Shown: positions 1-7,986 of the stretch, one piece after another
Layout of the letters: each line of letters opens with the position of its first letter
Numbering within the stretch: the stretch's first letter is position 1
Assembly (NCBI GenBank): GCA_963829585.1
Contig: CAWHJD010000005.1
Location: forward strand, 196,420-260,419
Length of the DNA stretch: 64,000 nucleotides
Direction: 5' to 3'
From: Sva-07 sp963829585
GTDB lineage: Bacteria; Actinomycetota; Acidimicrobiia; Acidimicrobiales; Ilumatobacteraceae
The notes under the pieces: model-generated
The model's input: only the letters and a program-made list of their open reading frames with translations
Told to the model about the DNA's origin: nothing
The model's database searches: none
Made by a program: the position numbers and the translations under genes

Positions 1-513
1 CTGGCCGGGCATCGGCGTCTCCGGGTAGTGGCCCGGGCCCTTCTTGAGGTCCGATTTCTCGACCCCCGCGACCACGATGTTGTCGACGCCGATGGTCGGC
101 ATCTCGATGCGAGCGATGGGATCGCCCTCCTCGACCACCGGTTGGTCGATCTGCGGCTGGGTCGGCACCGTGTCGGGTGTCGTGACGTCGGGCACGGTGA
201 CCGGTGCAGAGACCTCGGGCACCGTGTCCGGCGCGGAGCCGACGGGTGCGGTGTCGACGACGATCGGTGCATCGGTGGTCGTCGTGCCGGCGAGGAGGTC
301 CTCGAACTCGTTCTCGAGTGCGTCCTGCGCCCGTGCGGTCTCGATCCCCGTGCCCCACAGCTGGTACGCGACGAACCCGAACATGAGCAGGCCGATCGCG
401 ATCAGCGTCTTGCCGAGCCCGCCGACCCACCACCGCCAGTCGTGCGGGGGCGGGGGACGGTCGAACTTGCGGACGCGTCCCGGTTCAGCAGTTGGCTCCG
501 CGACGTCCGACAC
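1..513 (-). CDS. Class E sortase, N-terminal part (cut by window edge)
   Basis: Sortases are membrane-anchored cysteine transpeptidases that cut a C-terminal sorting signal and attach the protein to the envelope. The minus strand is open from a GTG start to the window edge (about 171 residues seen). It shows a short charged N-terminus, one membrane segment near residues 32-50, a Pro/Thr/Val-rich linker near 75-125, then the start of a sortase fold. The segment IGVDNIVVAGVEKSDLKKGP followed by GHYPETPMPGQ is typical of the class E sortase entry motif. The catalytic Cys and Arg lie beyond the edge and cannot be checked. The gene diverges from ccmA with about 85 bases between. The GTG start is a choice; no strong ribosome binding site separates it from alternatives. 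The family call is good, the substrate unknown. Confidence 0.8.
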   Translation of the reverse strand, partial: MSDVAEPTAEPGRVRKFDRPPPPHDWRWWVGGLGKTLIAIGLLMFGFVAYQLWGTGIETARAQDALENEFEDLLAGTTTTDAPIVVDTAPVGSAPDTVPEVSAPVTVPDVTTPDTVPTQPQIDQPVVEEGDPIARIEMPTIGVDNIVVAGVEKSDLKKGPGHYPETPMPGQ

Positions 514-597
514 GTCCGTCGAAGCTAGCTGGCACTCTTGCGGCACTCGTCGCGACGCGATCGCGGTTGTCGAAGTCTTTCTCCCTAGCGTGGCGGC

Positions 598-1266
598 ATG
601 TCCGCGCCCGTGGTCGAACTCACCGAGGCTGTCGCGGTCCTCGGATCGTTCCCTGCGCTGGCCGGTGCCTCGATCACGATCGACGAGGGCGACATCGTCC
701 TGCTGCGTGGGCCCAACGGCGCCGGCAAGACGACGTTGCTGCGGCTGTGTGCCGGTCTGGTCCCGATGGTGCGCGGAACCGGTCGCATCCTCGGGTTCGA
801 TCTCGTCACCCAGCGTGAGGACGTTCGTCGACACGTCGGCCTCCTCGGGCACCAGAACGGGCTCTACCTCGACCTCACCGTCGGCGAGAACATCCGCTTC
901 TGGGGCGCCACGGTCGGTGCGAGCGATGCCGAGACCCGCGCCGCGATGGAGCGGCTGGGGGTCGGTCGACGCCTCGTCGACATCCCCGTCCGCAAACTCT
1001 CGGCGGGTCAGAAACGCCGGACGGCACTCGCATGTCTCGTGGCTCGTCGGGCGCAACTGTGGCTGCTGGACGAGCCGCATGCCGGTCTCGATGCCGCCGC
1101 CCGCGACGAACTCGACTCCACGCTGCGTCAGGCCGCCGAGGCGGGGGCGACGATCGTCGTGGCGAGCCACGAACTCGAACGGGCCGGCTCGCTCGCCACC
1201 CGTACGGTCGACGTCGTGGCCGGCCGCATCCACGAGACGCACCGGGCACCGGAGGATCCGTCGTGA
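598..1266 (+). CDS. ccmA: Haem exporter ATP-binding subunit CcmA
   Basis: This is the ATPase of the CcmABCD complex, which releases holo-CcmE from CcmC during System I cytochrome c maturation at the cytoplasmic membrane. The 222 residues contain Walker A GPNGAGKTT (38-46), the ABC signature LSAGQKRR (134-141), Walker B LWLLDEP (154-160) and the switch histidine in ASHE (191). The length is normal for CcmA. It is the first gene of an unbroken ccm operon and overlaps ccmB by four bases (GTGA), which implies translational coupling. The identification rests on the domain plus the complete ccm context, since a lone short ABC ATPase would be ambiguous. Confidence 0.93.
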   Translation: MSAPVVELTEAVAVLGSFPALAGASITIDEGDIVLLRGPNGAGKTTLLRLCAGLVPMVRGTGRILGFDLVTQREDVRRHVGLLGHQNGLYLDLTVGENIRFWGATVGASDAETRAAMERLGVGRRLVDIPVRKLSAGQKRRTALACLVARRAQLWLLDEPHAGLDAAARDELDSTLRQAAEAGATIVVASHELERAGSLATRTVDVVAGRIHETHRAPEDPS

Positions 1267-1946
1267 GCGTCTGGCGCATCGCCCGTCTGGTGGCGCGCAA
1301 GGACCTGCGGATCGAGTGGCACAGCCGTGTCCTGACCAATCAGGTGCTGCCGTTCGCCGGGGTGACGATGGTGATCTTCGCGTTCGCCCTCGACTCCGAT
1401 GCGATCCTCGAACGAGTGGCACCCGGCCTCGTGTGGCTGGCGACGATGTTCAGCATGCTCGTGCTCGTCCAGCGCACGTTCGCCGTCGAGACCGACGACG
1501 GGGCCCTCGACGCCTTACGAGTCGCCGGCATCGACCCGCGCGCGATCTTCCTGGGGAAGGCCGGCGGGCTGGCCGTGCAACTGCTCGTGCTCGAGGTCGT
1601 GCTGCTGTTCGCGGCGGTCGTCCTCTACCGCCAGACGGTGCCGCTCGGGGGTCTTGTGCTTCTCGTCACCACTTTGATCTCCGCGACGTGCGGCCTCGCC
1701 GCGGTCGGTACCCTGTACGGAGGCCTTGCCGCAGGGTTCAGGGGCCGCGAGACGTTGCTCCCGCTGCTCACGCTCCCAGCGGTGGCGCCCGTCCTGATCG
1801 GAGCAACACGAGCGGTCGAAGCAGCGCTCGGCACCGCAGGCGCAGTGGTGTCGGACGGTTGGCCCTGGGTGGGCCTGCTGGTCGTCTTCGCCGTCGCCTT
1901 CGGGGTCGGCGGATCGTTGGCGTTCGGTCCGCTGATCGACGAATGA
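1263..1946 (+). CDS. ccmB: Haem exporter membrane subunit CcmB
   Basis: CcmB is the integral membrane partner of CcmA in the complex that frees haem-loaded CcmE. The 227-residue product has about six hydrophobic segments and the family features FAVETDDGALDALRVAGID near residue 80 and GATRAVEAAL near 180. The GTG start overlaps the ccmA stop codon. The last bases of the gene are re-duplicated in the spacer that follows. Length and context fit well. Confidence 0.92.
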   Translation: MSVWRIARLVARKDLRIEWHSRVLTNQVLPFAGVTMVIFAFALDSDAILERVAPGLVWLATMFSMLVLVQRTFAVETDDGALDALRVAGIDPRAIFLGKAGGLAVQLLVLEVVLLFAAVVLYRQTVPLGGLVLLVTTLISATCGLAAVGTLYGGLAAGFRGRETLLPLLTLPAVAPVLIGATRAVEAALGTAGAVVSDGWPWVGLLVVFAVAFGVGGSLAFGPLIDE

Positions 1947-2011
1947 CAGATCGAATGACCTGATCGAATGACCCAGATCGAAGACCGACACGGCAGGGAT
2001 CGACGAATGAC
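1934..2011 (+). repeat. Partial duplication of the ccmB 3' end in the ccmB-ccmC spacer
   Basis: The 14-mer GATCGACGAATGAC that closes ccmB recurs exactly 64 bases downstream, just before ccmC. Between the two lie two copies of the related GATCGAATGAC (1949-1959 and 1962-1972). This looks like slipped-strand or short tandem duplication of the gene end. It is the longest spacer inside ccmA-ccmH, where other junctions overlap or are only a few bases. No hairpin terminator is evident. Confidence 0.7.
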
Positions 2012-2020
2012 GGAACGGAC

Positions 2021-2845
2021 ATGACGACGACCGAATCCAAGCCGACGAGTGTCGGCACCTCGACAGCCACGGGAACCGGCAGCCGCGGCACCCGGATCGT
2101 CGGAATCGGCGCCATCATCGCCATGGGCTGGCTCGTCGCGTTCGGCTTGGGCTTCTCGCCGGAGGATCGTGACCAGGGCGAGGCAGTCCGTCTGCTGTAC
2201 GTGCACGTTCCGACGATCTGGGTCGCGTACCTGGCGTTCATCGTGACGGCGGTCGCTTCGGCGACCTATCTGTTGTCGAAGAAGAAGGCGCTCGGCTGGG
2301 ATCGTCTCGCCGGCGCCAGCGCCGAGCTCGGTACGGTCTTCGTGGCGGTGACGCTCGTGATCGGCGCACTGTGGGGGCGGCTCACCTGGGGCGTGTTCTG
2401 GCAGTGGGACGCCCGCCTGACGACCACGGCGCTGCTCTTCGTGACGTACGTCGGCTACCTCGCCGTGCGCGGCCTGGAAGGGAGCCACGAGCAACGCGCG
2501 CGTCGGAGCGCGGTGGTGGGACTGCTGGCAGTACTGCTGCTCCCGCTCGTGCACTTCAGCGTGGTGCTCTGGCGGAGCCTCCACCAGACCGCGACCATCA
2601 ACGACGGCGATGCCGACGTCAAGATGGACGGACTGATGCTCTTCAGTCTCTTCGTCGGAGTCGTCGCGTTCACGTTGTTCTACGTCTGGTACGTCATGCA
2701 CCGCACCCGCGTGATGGCCATGGACGACATCTTGGACGACCACGGTCTCGACGTCGCTCTGGCTGCCCGACGTGCGGAGGCCGACGAAGGCCGGTCCGGC
2801 GGCTCGCTCTCCGACACAGCCGGCGCGGATGAGGGAGACATCTGA
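2021..2845 (+). CDS. ccmC: Haem handling protein CcmC
   Basis: CcmC presents haem on the periplasmic face and loads it covalently onto CcmE. The 274-residue protein has about six membrane segments. The tryptophan-rich haem-binding motif WGRLTWGVFWQWDARLT starts at residue 118. Candidate external haem ligands are His62 (YVHVP) and a histidine near 178-188 (VHFSVVLWRSLH), the same arrangement as in characterised CcmC. The N-terminal 25 residues are Ser/Thr-rich and probably poorly conserved. The stop overlaps the next start by one base (TGATG). Confidence 0.93.
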   Translation: MTTTESKPTSVGTSTATGTGSRGTRIVGIGAIIAMGWLVAFGLGFSPEDRDQGEAVRLLYVHVPTIWVAYLAFIVTAVASATYLLSKKKALGWDRLAGASAELGTVFVAVTLVIGALWGRLTWGVFWQWDARLTTTALLFVTYVGYLAVRGLEGSHEQRARRSAVVGLLAVLLLPLVHFSVVLWRSLHQTATINDGDADVKMDGLMLFSLFVGVVAFTLFYVWYVMHRTRVMAMDDILDDHGLDVALAARRAEADEGRSGGSLSDTAGADEGDI

Positions 2846-2979
2846 TGGAAGACGCGGGATTCATCCTCGGTGGCTACGCGCTCACCTTCGCCGTGGTCGG
2901 GCTGATGGCCTGGCGCGTGGTGCGCGCCGGTCGACGACTCGCCCAGCGGGTGCCGGACGAGGAGAAATACTGGCTCTGA
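2845..2979 (+). CDS. ccmD: Small membrane protein CcmD
   Basis: This 44-residue ORF has one hydrophobic segment (residues 7-24) followed by a basic cytoplasmic tail (RVVRAGRRLAQR). That is the usual form of CcmD, the small subunit needed to release haem-bound CcmE from CcmABC. It sits exactly between ccmC and ccmE and starts within the ccmC stop codon. CcmD is too short and divergent for strong sequence evidence, so the call leans on position, size and topology. Confidence 0.8.
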   Translation: MEDAGFILGGYALTFAVVGLMAWRVVRAGRRLAQRVPDEEKYWL

Positions 2980-2988
2980 GCGAGCAGA

Positions 2989-3492
2989 ATGACATCTGAC
3001 ATGACCGACATGGACCTCTCCCCCCGAGCCCCCGTCGATCCCAGCGGATCGAAGCCGAAGGCGAAACGCAAGTGGCTGCCCATGCTCGTGCTCGCGCTCG
3101 TGGTCGTCGCCGGCGGGGTGATCCTCACGCAGTTCCTGACATCGGCGGTCGACTACTACTGCAACGTCGACGAGGTCGGCAACCGAGACGGCTGCGACGA
3201 GGGTCGACGCATCCGCCTGCAGGGGACCGTCGACGAAGGCTCGGTCGAGAAGGTCGCCAACACCACGGTGTTCACGATCTCCTTCAACGGCGAGACGATC
3301 CCGGTCGTCTACGACGGCGAGCCGGGTGGCATCTTCAAGGAATGCATTCCGGTCGTCGTGCACGGCGTGATCGAGAACGGTGAGTTGTCGGGCGACCGCG
3401 TCGAGGTCAAGCATTCCGACGAATACGTCGCCGTGAACGACGAGCGGGTGCTCGAGGCCGAGCAGGCCGGCTGCACCACGACCACACCGTGA
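2989..3492 (+). CDS. ccmE: Periplasmic haem chaperone CcmE
   Basis: CcmE binds haem covalently and passes it to the CcmF ligase. The 167-residue product has an N-terminal anchor (residues 29-50), an OB-fold domain with RIRLQGTVDEGSVEK, and the C-terminal haem-binding segment VEVKHSDEYVAVN. His142 is the expected covalent attachment residue and Tyr146 the nearby axial ligand, so this is the His type rather than the Cys variant of CcmE. Unusually, the strand after the anchor carries two extra cysteines (YYCNVDEVGNRDGC) with two more downstream, which could form disulfides. An alternative ATG lies four codons in. The stop overlaps ccmF by one base. Confidence 0.93.
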   Translation: MTSDMTDMDLSPRAPVDPSGSKPKAKRKWLPMLVLALVVVAGGVILTQFLTSAVDYYCNVDEVGNRDGCDEGRRIRLQGTVDEGSVEKVANTTVFTISFNGETIPVVYDGEPGGIFKECIPVVVHGVIENGELSGDRVEVKHSDEYVAVNDERVLEAEQAGCTTTTP

Positions 3493-5534
3493 TGCTGGTT
3501 GCCGCGAGCGTGAACTCGGCGTTGGGCCGGGCGGGACTGCTGCTGATGCTCGCCGCGTGCGTGTTCGGCGCGCTGGCGGTCCTCTCCGGCATCCGCCGCC
3601 GCGACGAGCGCCTGCTCCGGCAGGGCCCGATGTACGCCTTCATCGCGCTCGGCGGGATCGTGCTCGCGGTGATCATGATGCAGCGCGCGCTGATCACTCG
3701 CGACTTCTCGATGGCCTACATCCAGCAGGTCGGATCGGCGGACACGCCGTTGCTCTACAACATCGCCGCGATGTGGTCGGCCCTCGAGGGGTCGATCCTG
3801 CTGTGGGCACTCATGCTCGGCATCTTCACCGCAGCGGTGGCCTGGCGTTTCCGTGACCGCACGAACGACGTCCTCGTGGGGTGGGCGCTCATCGTGATGT
3901 TCGTCGTCTCGGCGTTCTTCGCCATGCTGAGCTTCGGGCCGGCCGACGCGTTCGCGGCCGGTGCAGCGGGCGTCACCAGCGGCCCGGGACCCAATCCGCT
4001 CCTGCAGAACCACATCCTCGTGCTGTTCCACCCGCCGATCCTCTACCTCGGCTACGTCGGATTCACCGTGCCGTTCGCCTTCGCGATCGCCGCACTGGTC
4101 ACGGGGCGCCTCGGCGAGGGATGGCTGATGGAGACGCGCCGATGGGCGCTGTTCTCGTGGGCATTCCTGACCATCGGCATCCTCCTCGGCGGATGGTGGA
4201 GCTACGAGGTGCTCGGTTGGTCGGGCGTGTGGGCGTGGGACCCCGTCGAGAACGCCTCGTTCCTGCCGTGGCTCACCGGCACGGCCTACATCCATTCGGT
4301 GCTCGTCCAGGAGCGTCGCGGCATGCTGCGCGTCTGGAACCTCAGTCTGCTCGTCGCCACGTTCGCGCTCACGATCCTCGGGACGTTCCTCACGCGCTCG
4401 GGCGTGCTCAACTCGGTGCACGCGTTCGGTGACGGCCCCGTCGGCACCTGGCTCCTCGTGTTCTTCGGGCTCGTCGTGGTGGTGTCGCTCGGCCTCATCG
4501 CGTGGCGCGGTGACCGCCTGCGCTCGCCCGGCACCATCGACTCACCGCTCTCGCGCGAGGGGGCGTTCCTCGCCAACAACGTGCTGTTCACCGTGTGGGC
4601 GTTCATCATCCTGCTCGGCACGCTCTTCCCGCTGCTGGTCGAGGCCCTGCAGGACCGCCAGACGCTCGTCGGCGCCCCCTACTTCGATCGGCTCTCGCAA
4701 CCGATCGGCCTCGTGCTGCTGTTCCTGATGGGTGTCGCTCCGGTGCTGCCGTGGCGCAAGGCCTCGACCGAACTGTTGCGCACGAGACTGTTCTGGCCGG
4801 CGTGGTGCGGCGCGGGTGCACTGATGATCGCCGTGTTCGTCGGCGCCGACGGCTGGGCCCCGCTCGTGGCGTTCGGCCTCGCCGGATTCGCGGCGGGATC
4901 GGCCGGTCGTCAGCTCGTCCTGGCCACCCGGCGTCAGGGCTGGCGGGGCCTCGTCGGTCGTGCGAACGGCGGGATGGTCGTGCACATCGGTGTGATCGTC
5001 ATTGCCGTCGCGCTCGCGGCATCGAACAGCTTCACGCACTCCGCGACGCTCGAGCTGACCCAGGGCGATGTGGTCGAGTGGGGTGGTCACAGCTTCGAGC
5101 TCGTCTCGGTCGACGAACGCACGAACGACCGTGAGAGCCGAATTGCCGCCAACGTGATCCTCGACGGCGCCAAGACCTACCGCCCGGCCATCACGACCTA
5201 CCTCAACATGGGTGCCGACATCGGTACGCCGTCCGTGCGCACCGGGTTCACCGAGGACGTCTACCTCACGCTCGGCCAGGGTGCGGCTCCCGGCGACACG
5301 GCGGTCACGATACGGGTGTTCATCAAGCCGATGATCCTGTGGCTCTGGCTGGGTGGGGCCATCATGGCCGTCGGCACGCTGCTCGCCGCCTTCCCCGGCT
5401 CGCGTCGTCGCATCGCGATCGACCCCGTGTCGGCGCCGATCTCCGTGGACGGCCCACTGCCCGACGGCGACGGCTCCTCCGACGACGACGCCTCCGAGGA
5501 CGATGTCGACCTGCGAACAGGGGCGCCGGTGTGA
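3492..5534 (+). CDS. ccmF: Cytochrome c haem lyase subunit CcmF
   Basis: CcmF with CcmH forms the ligase that attaches haem from CcmE to CXXCH motifs of apocytochromes. The product is about 680 residues, the usual length, with many membrane segments. The WWD haem-binding domain runs from GGWWSYEVLGWSGVWAWD to PVENASFLPWL (residues 233-261). Candidate haem-ligand histidines include His180 (LFHPP) and His268 (YIHS). The C-terminal part holds a periplasmic loop (about 500-590), a last membrane segment and an acidic tail. The ATG overlaps the ccmE stop; a GTG one codon upstream is an alternative. Confidence 0.95.
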   Translation: MLVAASVNSALGRAGLLLMLAACVFGALAVLSGIRRRDERLLRQGPMYAFIALGGIVLAVIMMQRALITRDFSMAYIQQVGSADTPLLYNIAAMWSALEGSILLWALMLGIFTAAVAWRFRDRTNDVLVGWALIVMFVVSAFFAMLSFGPADAFAAGAAGVTSGPGPNPLLQNHILVLFHPPILYLGYVGFTVPFAFAIAALVTGRLGEGWLMETRRWALFSWAFLTIGILLGGWWSYEVLGWSGVWAWDPVENASFLPWLTGTAYIHSVLVQERRGMLRVWNLSLLVATFALTILGTFLTRSGVLNSVHAFGDGPVGTWLLVFFGLVVVVSLGLIAWRGDRLRSPGTIDSPLSREGAFLANNVLFTVWAFIILLGTLFPLLVEALQDRQTLVGAPYFDRLSQPIGLVLLFLMGVAPVLPWRKASTELLRTRLFWPAWCGAGALMIAVFVGADGWAPLVAFGLAGFAAGSAGRQLVLATRRQGWRGLVGRANGGMVVHIGVIVIAVALAASNSFTHSATLELTQGDVVEWGGHSFELVSVDERTNDRESRIAANVILDGAKTYRPAITTYLNMGADIGTPSVRTGFTEDVYLTLGQGAAPGDTAVTIRVFIKPMILWLWLGGAIMAVGTLLAAFPGSRRRIAIDPVSAPISVDGPLPDGDGSSDDDASEDDVDLRTGAPV

Positions 5535-6139
5535 GCGAGGTCGACGAGATCGCCCCGGCCGAGCAGGTGGCGGCCGACGAACGACGTGCGGGCGGGCGAC
5601 GACGGCTCGCACCGCTCATCGTCGCGCTGATCGCGCTCGTGATGGTGGGCTTGATCGTCGTGCTCGCCGGTGCCGACGCCAGCCAGCAGGAGTCGGCCGA
5701 CTCGCCGTTGATCGGCCGACCCGCGCCCGAGGCGACGGGCACACTCGATGACGGCACGTCGTTCGACCTGTCACGCCGCAAGGGGAGTTGGGTCGTGCTC
5801 AACTTCTTCGATCCGACGTGCATCCCGTGCGTCCAGGAGCACCCCGAACTGATCAAGTTCGCCGACGACCAAGCGACCCTCGGGACCGACGGTGCCGAGT
5901 TGTACTCGGTGATCACCCGCGGCGAGCAGGCCGAGATCGACCAGTTCTTCGCCGAGAACGGTGGCGACTGGCCCGCGATCTACTCCGAGGCGGACGAGTT
6001 CCCCGTGGCATTCGGCGTGTCGCAGGTGCCCGAGACCTGGATCATCGACCCGAGCGGGGTGGTCCAGTTGCGGCTGATCTCGAAGGTGACGGCCGATCAG
6101 CTCAACTCCATCCTCCAGCAGTTCCGTGAGCAGTACTGA
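5531..6139 (+). CDS. ccmG: Membrane-anchored thioredoxin-like protein CcmG/DsbE
   Basis: This protein reduces apocytochrome or CcmH thiols before haem attachment. From the GTG start it is 202 residues: a basic N-terminus, one membrane anchor (27-46) and a TlpA-type thioredoxin fold. The active site is DPTCIPCVQE (Cys97, Cys100) and the cis-proline loop is VPETW (Pro167). The GTG start overlaps the ccmF stop by four bases, which supports it over longer in-frame possibilities. The stop overlaps the ccmH start by one base. Confidence 0.92.
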   Translation: MSEVDEIAPAEQVAADERRAGGRRRLAPLIVALIALVMVGLIVVLAGADASQQESADSPLIGRPAPEATGTLDDGTSFDLSRRKGSWVVLNFFDPTCIPCVQEHPELIKFADDQATLGTDGAELYSVITRGEQAEIDQFFAENGGDWPAIYSEADEFPVAFGVSQVPETWIIDPSGVVQLRLISKVTADQLNSILQQFREQY

Positions 6140-6649
6140 TGGCGAGCGAATTGAACTCCAAGCTCAAGCGCTGGCCGGGTTGGGTGCTGTTGATCCTCGT
6201 GATCGCCGGCTTCCTCGCGGTCGGTGCGACGCGTTCCACCGGGCCCCGAGAGCCAGGAGGATCGCGTCGACGCGATCGCTCGTCGCGTGGCGTGCCCGAT
6301 CTGCGACGGCGAGAGTGTCTTCGAGTCGCAGAACAACGCGTCGCAGGCGATCCGCAACCAGGTGCAGCAGCTCGTCGCCGACAACGATCTGAGCGACACC
6401 GAGATCATCGCCTTCATCGAGACGCGCTATGGCGCCCAGGTCCTGCTCGTGCCCAAGGCGAGCGGCTTCGACGCGCTCGTGTGGGTGCTCCCGGCGGTCG
6501 CCTTCGCGTGTGGCGCGGCCGCCCTCGTGGTGGTGTTCCGGCGGTGGAAACGCGAAGCGGGTGACATGCGCGAGCCGACCGACGACGACCGAGCGCTCGT
6601 CGAGGCAGCGTTGCTCGCCGACCTCGACGACCAGGACACGGGAAAGTGA
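6139..6649 (+). CDS. ccmH: CcmH (thiol oxidoreductase of cytochrome c maturation), apparent 1-base frameshift
   Basis: CcmH resolves the disulfide of apocytochrome CXXCH motifs and works with CcmF. The N-terminal membrane anchor (MASELNSKLKRWPGWVLLIL) is in one frame. The catalytic part, with RRVACPICDGES (CXXC codons at 6293-6304) and a second membrane segment near 6475-6540, is in the next frame. The frames meet at a GGGCCCC run (about 6241-6247). Removing one C there gives a continuous protein, ATRSTGPESQEDRVDAIARR, which is what the family predicts. Without correction only a 141-residue protein without its N-terminal anchor could start at the GTG at 6224. A homopolymer sequencing error is the likeliest cause. 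Confidence 0.85.
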
Positions 6650-6662
6650 CGGACACCGGGCG

Positions 6663-7424
6663 ATGACGGCGAGTGGCCGACGTCTGGACCGGCTGGCCGA
6701 GCTGGAGGAGGAGCGCCGGTATCTCCTGCGCTCACTGGTCGATCTCGACAAGGAATACGCCGCGGGCGACGTCGACGATCTCGACTACCAGACCCTGAAG
6801 GACGGCTACACGGTCCGCGCGTCCGACGTGCTGCGGGAGATCGAGCTGGGTCGCGGTGAACTCCCGCAACGGCCGCCTCGACGGTGGAGCCGGGTCATCG
6901 CCGTCACCGCCGCCGTGGTCGTCGGGTCGGTGGCCATCGGGTTCATCCTCGCCGGCGCGTGGGGAGAACGATCGTCGGGCCAGGAGATCACGGGCCTGAC
7001 ACCGGGCGACGAATCGCGGATCGTGCTCACCAACGCACGCGACGCGATGGGCCAGGGCGACTTCCAGCTCGCCAACTCGCTGTTCGGTCGCGTGATCGAG
7101 ATGGAGCGCGACCGGGGACGCGACAACGCCGAGGCGTTGGCCTACTTCGGGTGGACGCTGGCGCTGCTCACCAGGCAGAACCCCGACCAGCCCAACGGCG
7201 AGGAGCGGCTCGATGCCGCCCGGCTGGCGCTCGGGCAGGCCGCCGAGATGGAACCCGACTATGCCGACCCGCAGTGCTTCCTGGCGATCATCGAGTTCCA
7301 GTTCCGCGGCGACGCCGAGGCCGCACTGCCGCACATCGAGAAGTGCGAGGCGAGCAACCCGCCTGCGGAGGTCGGCGCACTCGTGCAGAACTTCGCCGAC
7401 GAGATCCGCGCCGCCGGCAACTGA
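6663..7424 (+). CDS. ccmI: CcmI-like TPR protein of cytochrome c maturation
   Basis: CcmI holds apocytochromes by their C-terminal helix for the haem ligase. The 253-residue product begins with a coiled, acidic/basic segment (RLDRLAELEEERRYLLRSLV, about 5-55), has one membrane segment (about 78-98), then helical TPR-like repeats in the extracytoplasmic part (about 115-250, e.g. DPQCFLAIIEFQFRGDAEAA). Family CcmI usually has two N-terminal membrane helices, so this shorter form is assigned by position at the end of the ccm operon. It is the last gene before a double hairpin that separates it from a convergent gene. Confidence 0.75.
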   Translation: MTASGRRLDRLAELEEERRYLLRSLVDLDKEYAAGDVDDLDYQTLKDGYTVRASDVLREIELGRGELPQRPPRRWSRVIAVTAAVVVGSVAIGFILAGAWGERSSGQEITGLTPGDESRIVLTNARDAMGQGDFQLANSLFGRVIEMERDRGRDNAEALAYFGWTLALLTRQNPDQPNGEERLDAARLALGQAAEMEPDYADPQCFLAIIEFQFRGDAEAALPHIEKCEASNPPAEVGALVQNFADEIRAAGN

Positions 7425-7426
7425 CC

Positions 7427-7497
7427 GCCGGTCTTTCCGGACCCGACCCCGACAGACCGGCCCGGTCTTTCCGGACCCGACCCCGACAGACCGGCCC
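7427..7497. terminator. Tandem double hairpin, bidirectional terminator
   Basis: A 34-base unit starting GGTCTTTCCGGACCCG is repeated head to tail without change (7430-7463 and 7464-7497). Each unit folds on itself: GCCGGTCT at 7427 pairs with AGACCGGC at 7454-7461, and the second copy repeats this. The element lies exactly between convergent genes, where a bidirectional terminator is expected. No U-tract follows, as is common for actinobacterial terminators. The repeat is seen directly; the function is inferred from position. Confidence 0.7.
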
Positions 7498-7512
7498 GAC
7501 AGCAGGGCGGTC

Positions 7513-7983
7513 TCAGGAGGGTGGGGGCCAGACCTTGCCCTTGATGATGCGCTCGCCCTTGCGCCGCAGTACCCAGACGGTGGCCTTGCGCCAGTCGACG
7601 GTCGACTGGACTTCCATGCCACGGCGCACGAGCGCCTCGATCGTCGCAGGGATGACATCTCCGTGACTGCACAACACGGCGTGGCTGGCGACGTCGGCAA
7701 GCAGGTCGAGCACCGGTTCGAACGGCGAGTCCTCGGCGAGTCGGTCGTCGATCCTGATCTCGGTGCCGAGGAGTTCGGCGAGCGGTTCGACCGTTTGGAC
7801 ACAGCGCACGTACGGGCTCGAATGGATCGTCGAGATGCCTTTCCCGGCAAGCCGCTGGGCGACCGCCCGCGACTGCTTCCAGCCCTGTTTGCTCAGCGGC
7901 CGCAGCGTGTCATCGTCGGTCCAGCCGCTCCGCTCGCCGGCCTTGGCGTGGCGGACGAGATAGATGACGTCTGACGAGCTCAC
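7513..7983 (-). CDS. SixA-like histidine phosphatase
   Basis: This is a 156-residue member of the histidine phosphatase superfamily, close in size to SixA-type phosphohistidine phosphatases. The catalytic RHG-type motif is seen as LVRHAKAGER (His12), the second histidine is in LCSHGD (about residue 107), and the sequence contains IHSSPYVRCVQT, typical of the family. The substrate cannot be read from sequence; small phosphorylated metabolites and phosphohistidine proteins are both known for the family. It ends at the double hairpin shared with ccmI and starts four bases before the end of the DUF4328 gene, so the two may be co-transcribed. Confidence 0.85.
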   Translation of the reverse strand: MSSSDVIYLVRHAKAGERSGWTDDDTLRPLSKQGWKQSRAVAQRLAGKGISTIHSSPYVRCVQTVEPLAELLGTEIRIDDRLAEDSPFEPVLDLLADVASHAVLCSHGDVIPATIEALVRRGMEVQSTVDWRKATVWVLRRKGERIIKGKVWPPPS

Positions 7984-7986
7984 CGG

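Noticed and set aside
44..1963. Very long plus-strand reading frame over the sortase and ccmA/ccmB
   Set aside because: Ser/Arg/Thr-rich translation without family motifs; it is the shadow of genes in other frames, which carry clear motifs.
7427..7497. Start of a CRISPR array
   Set aside because: Only two contiguous units with no spacers and no cas genes; a duplicated hairpin explains it.
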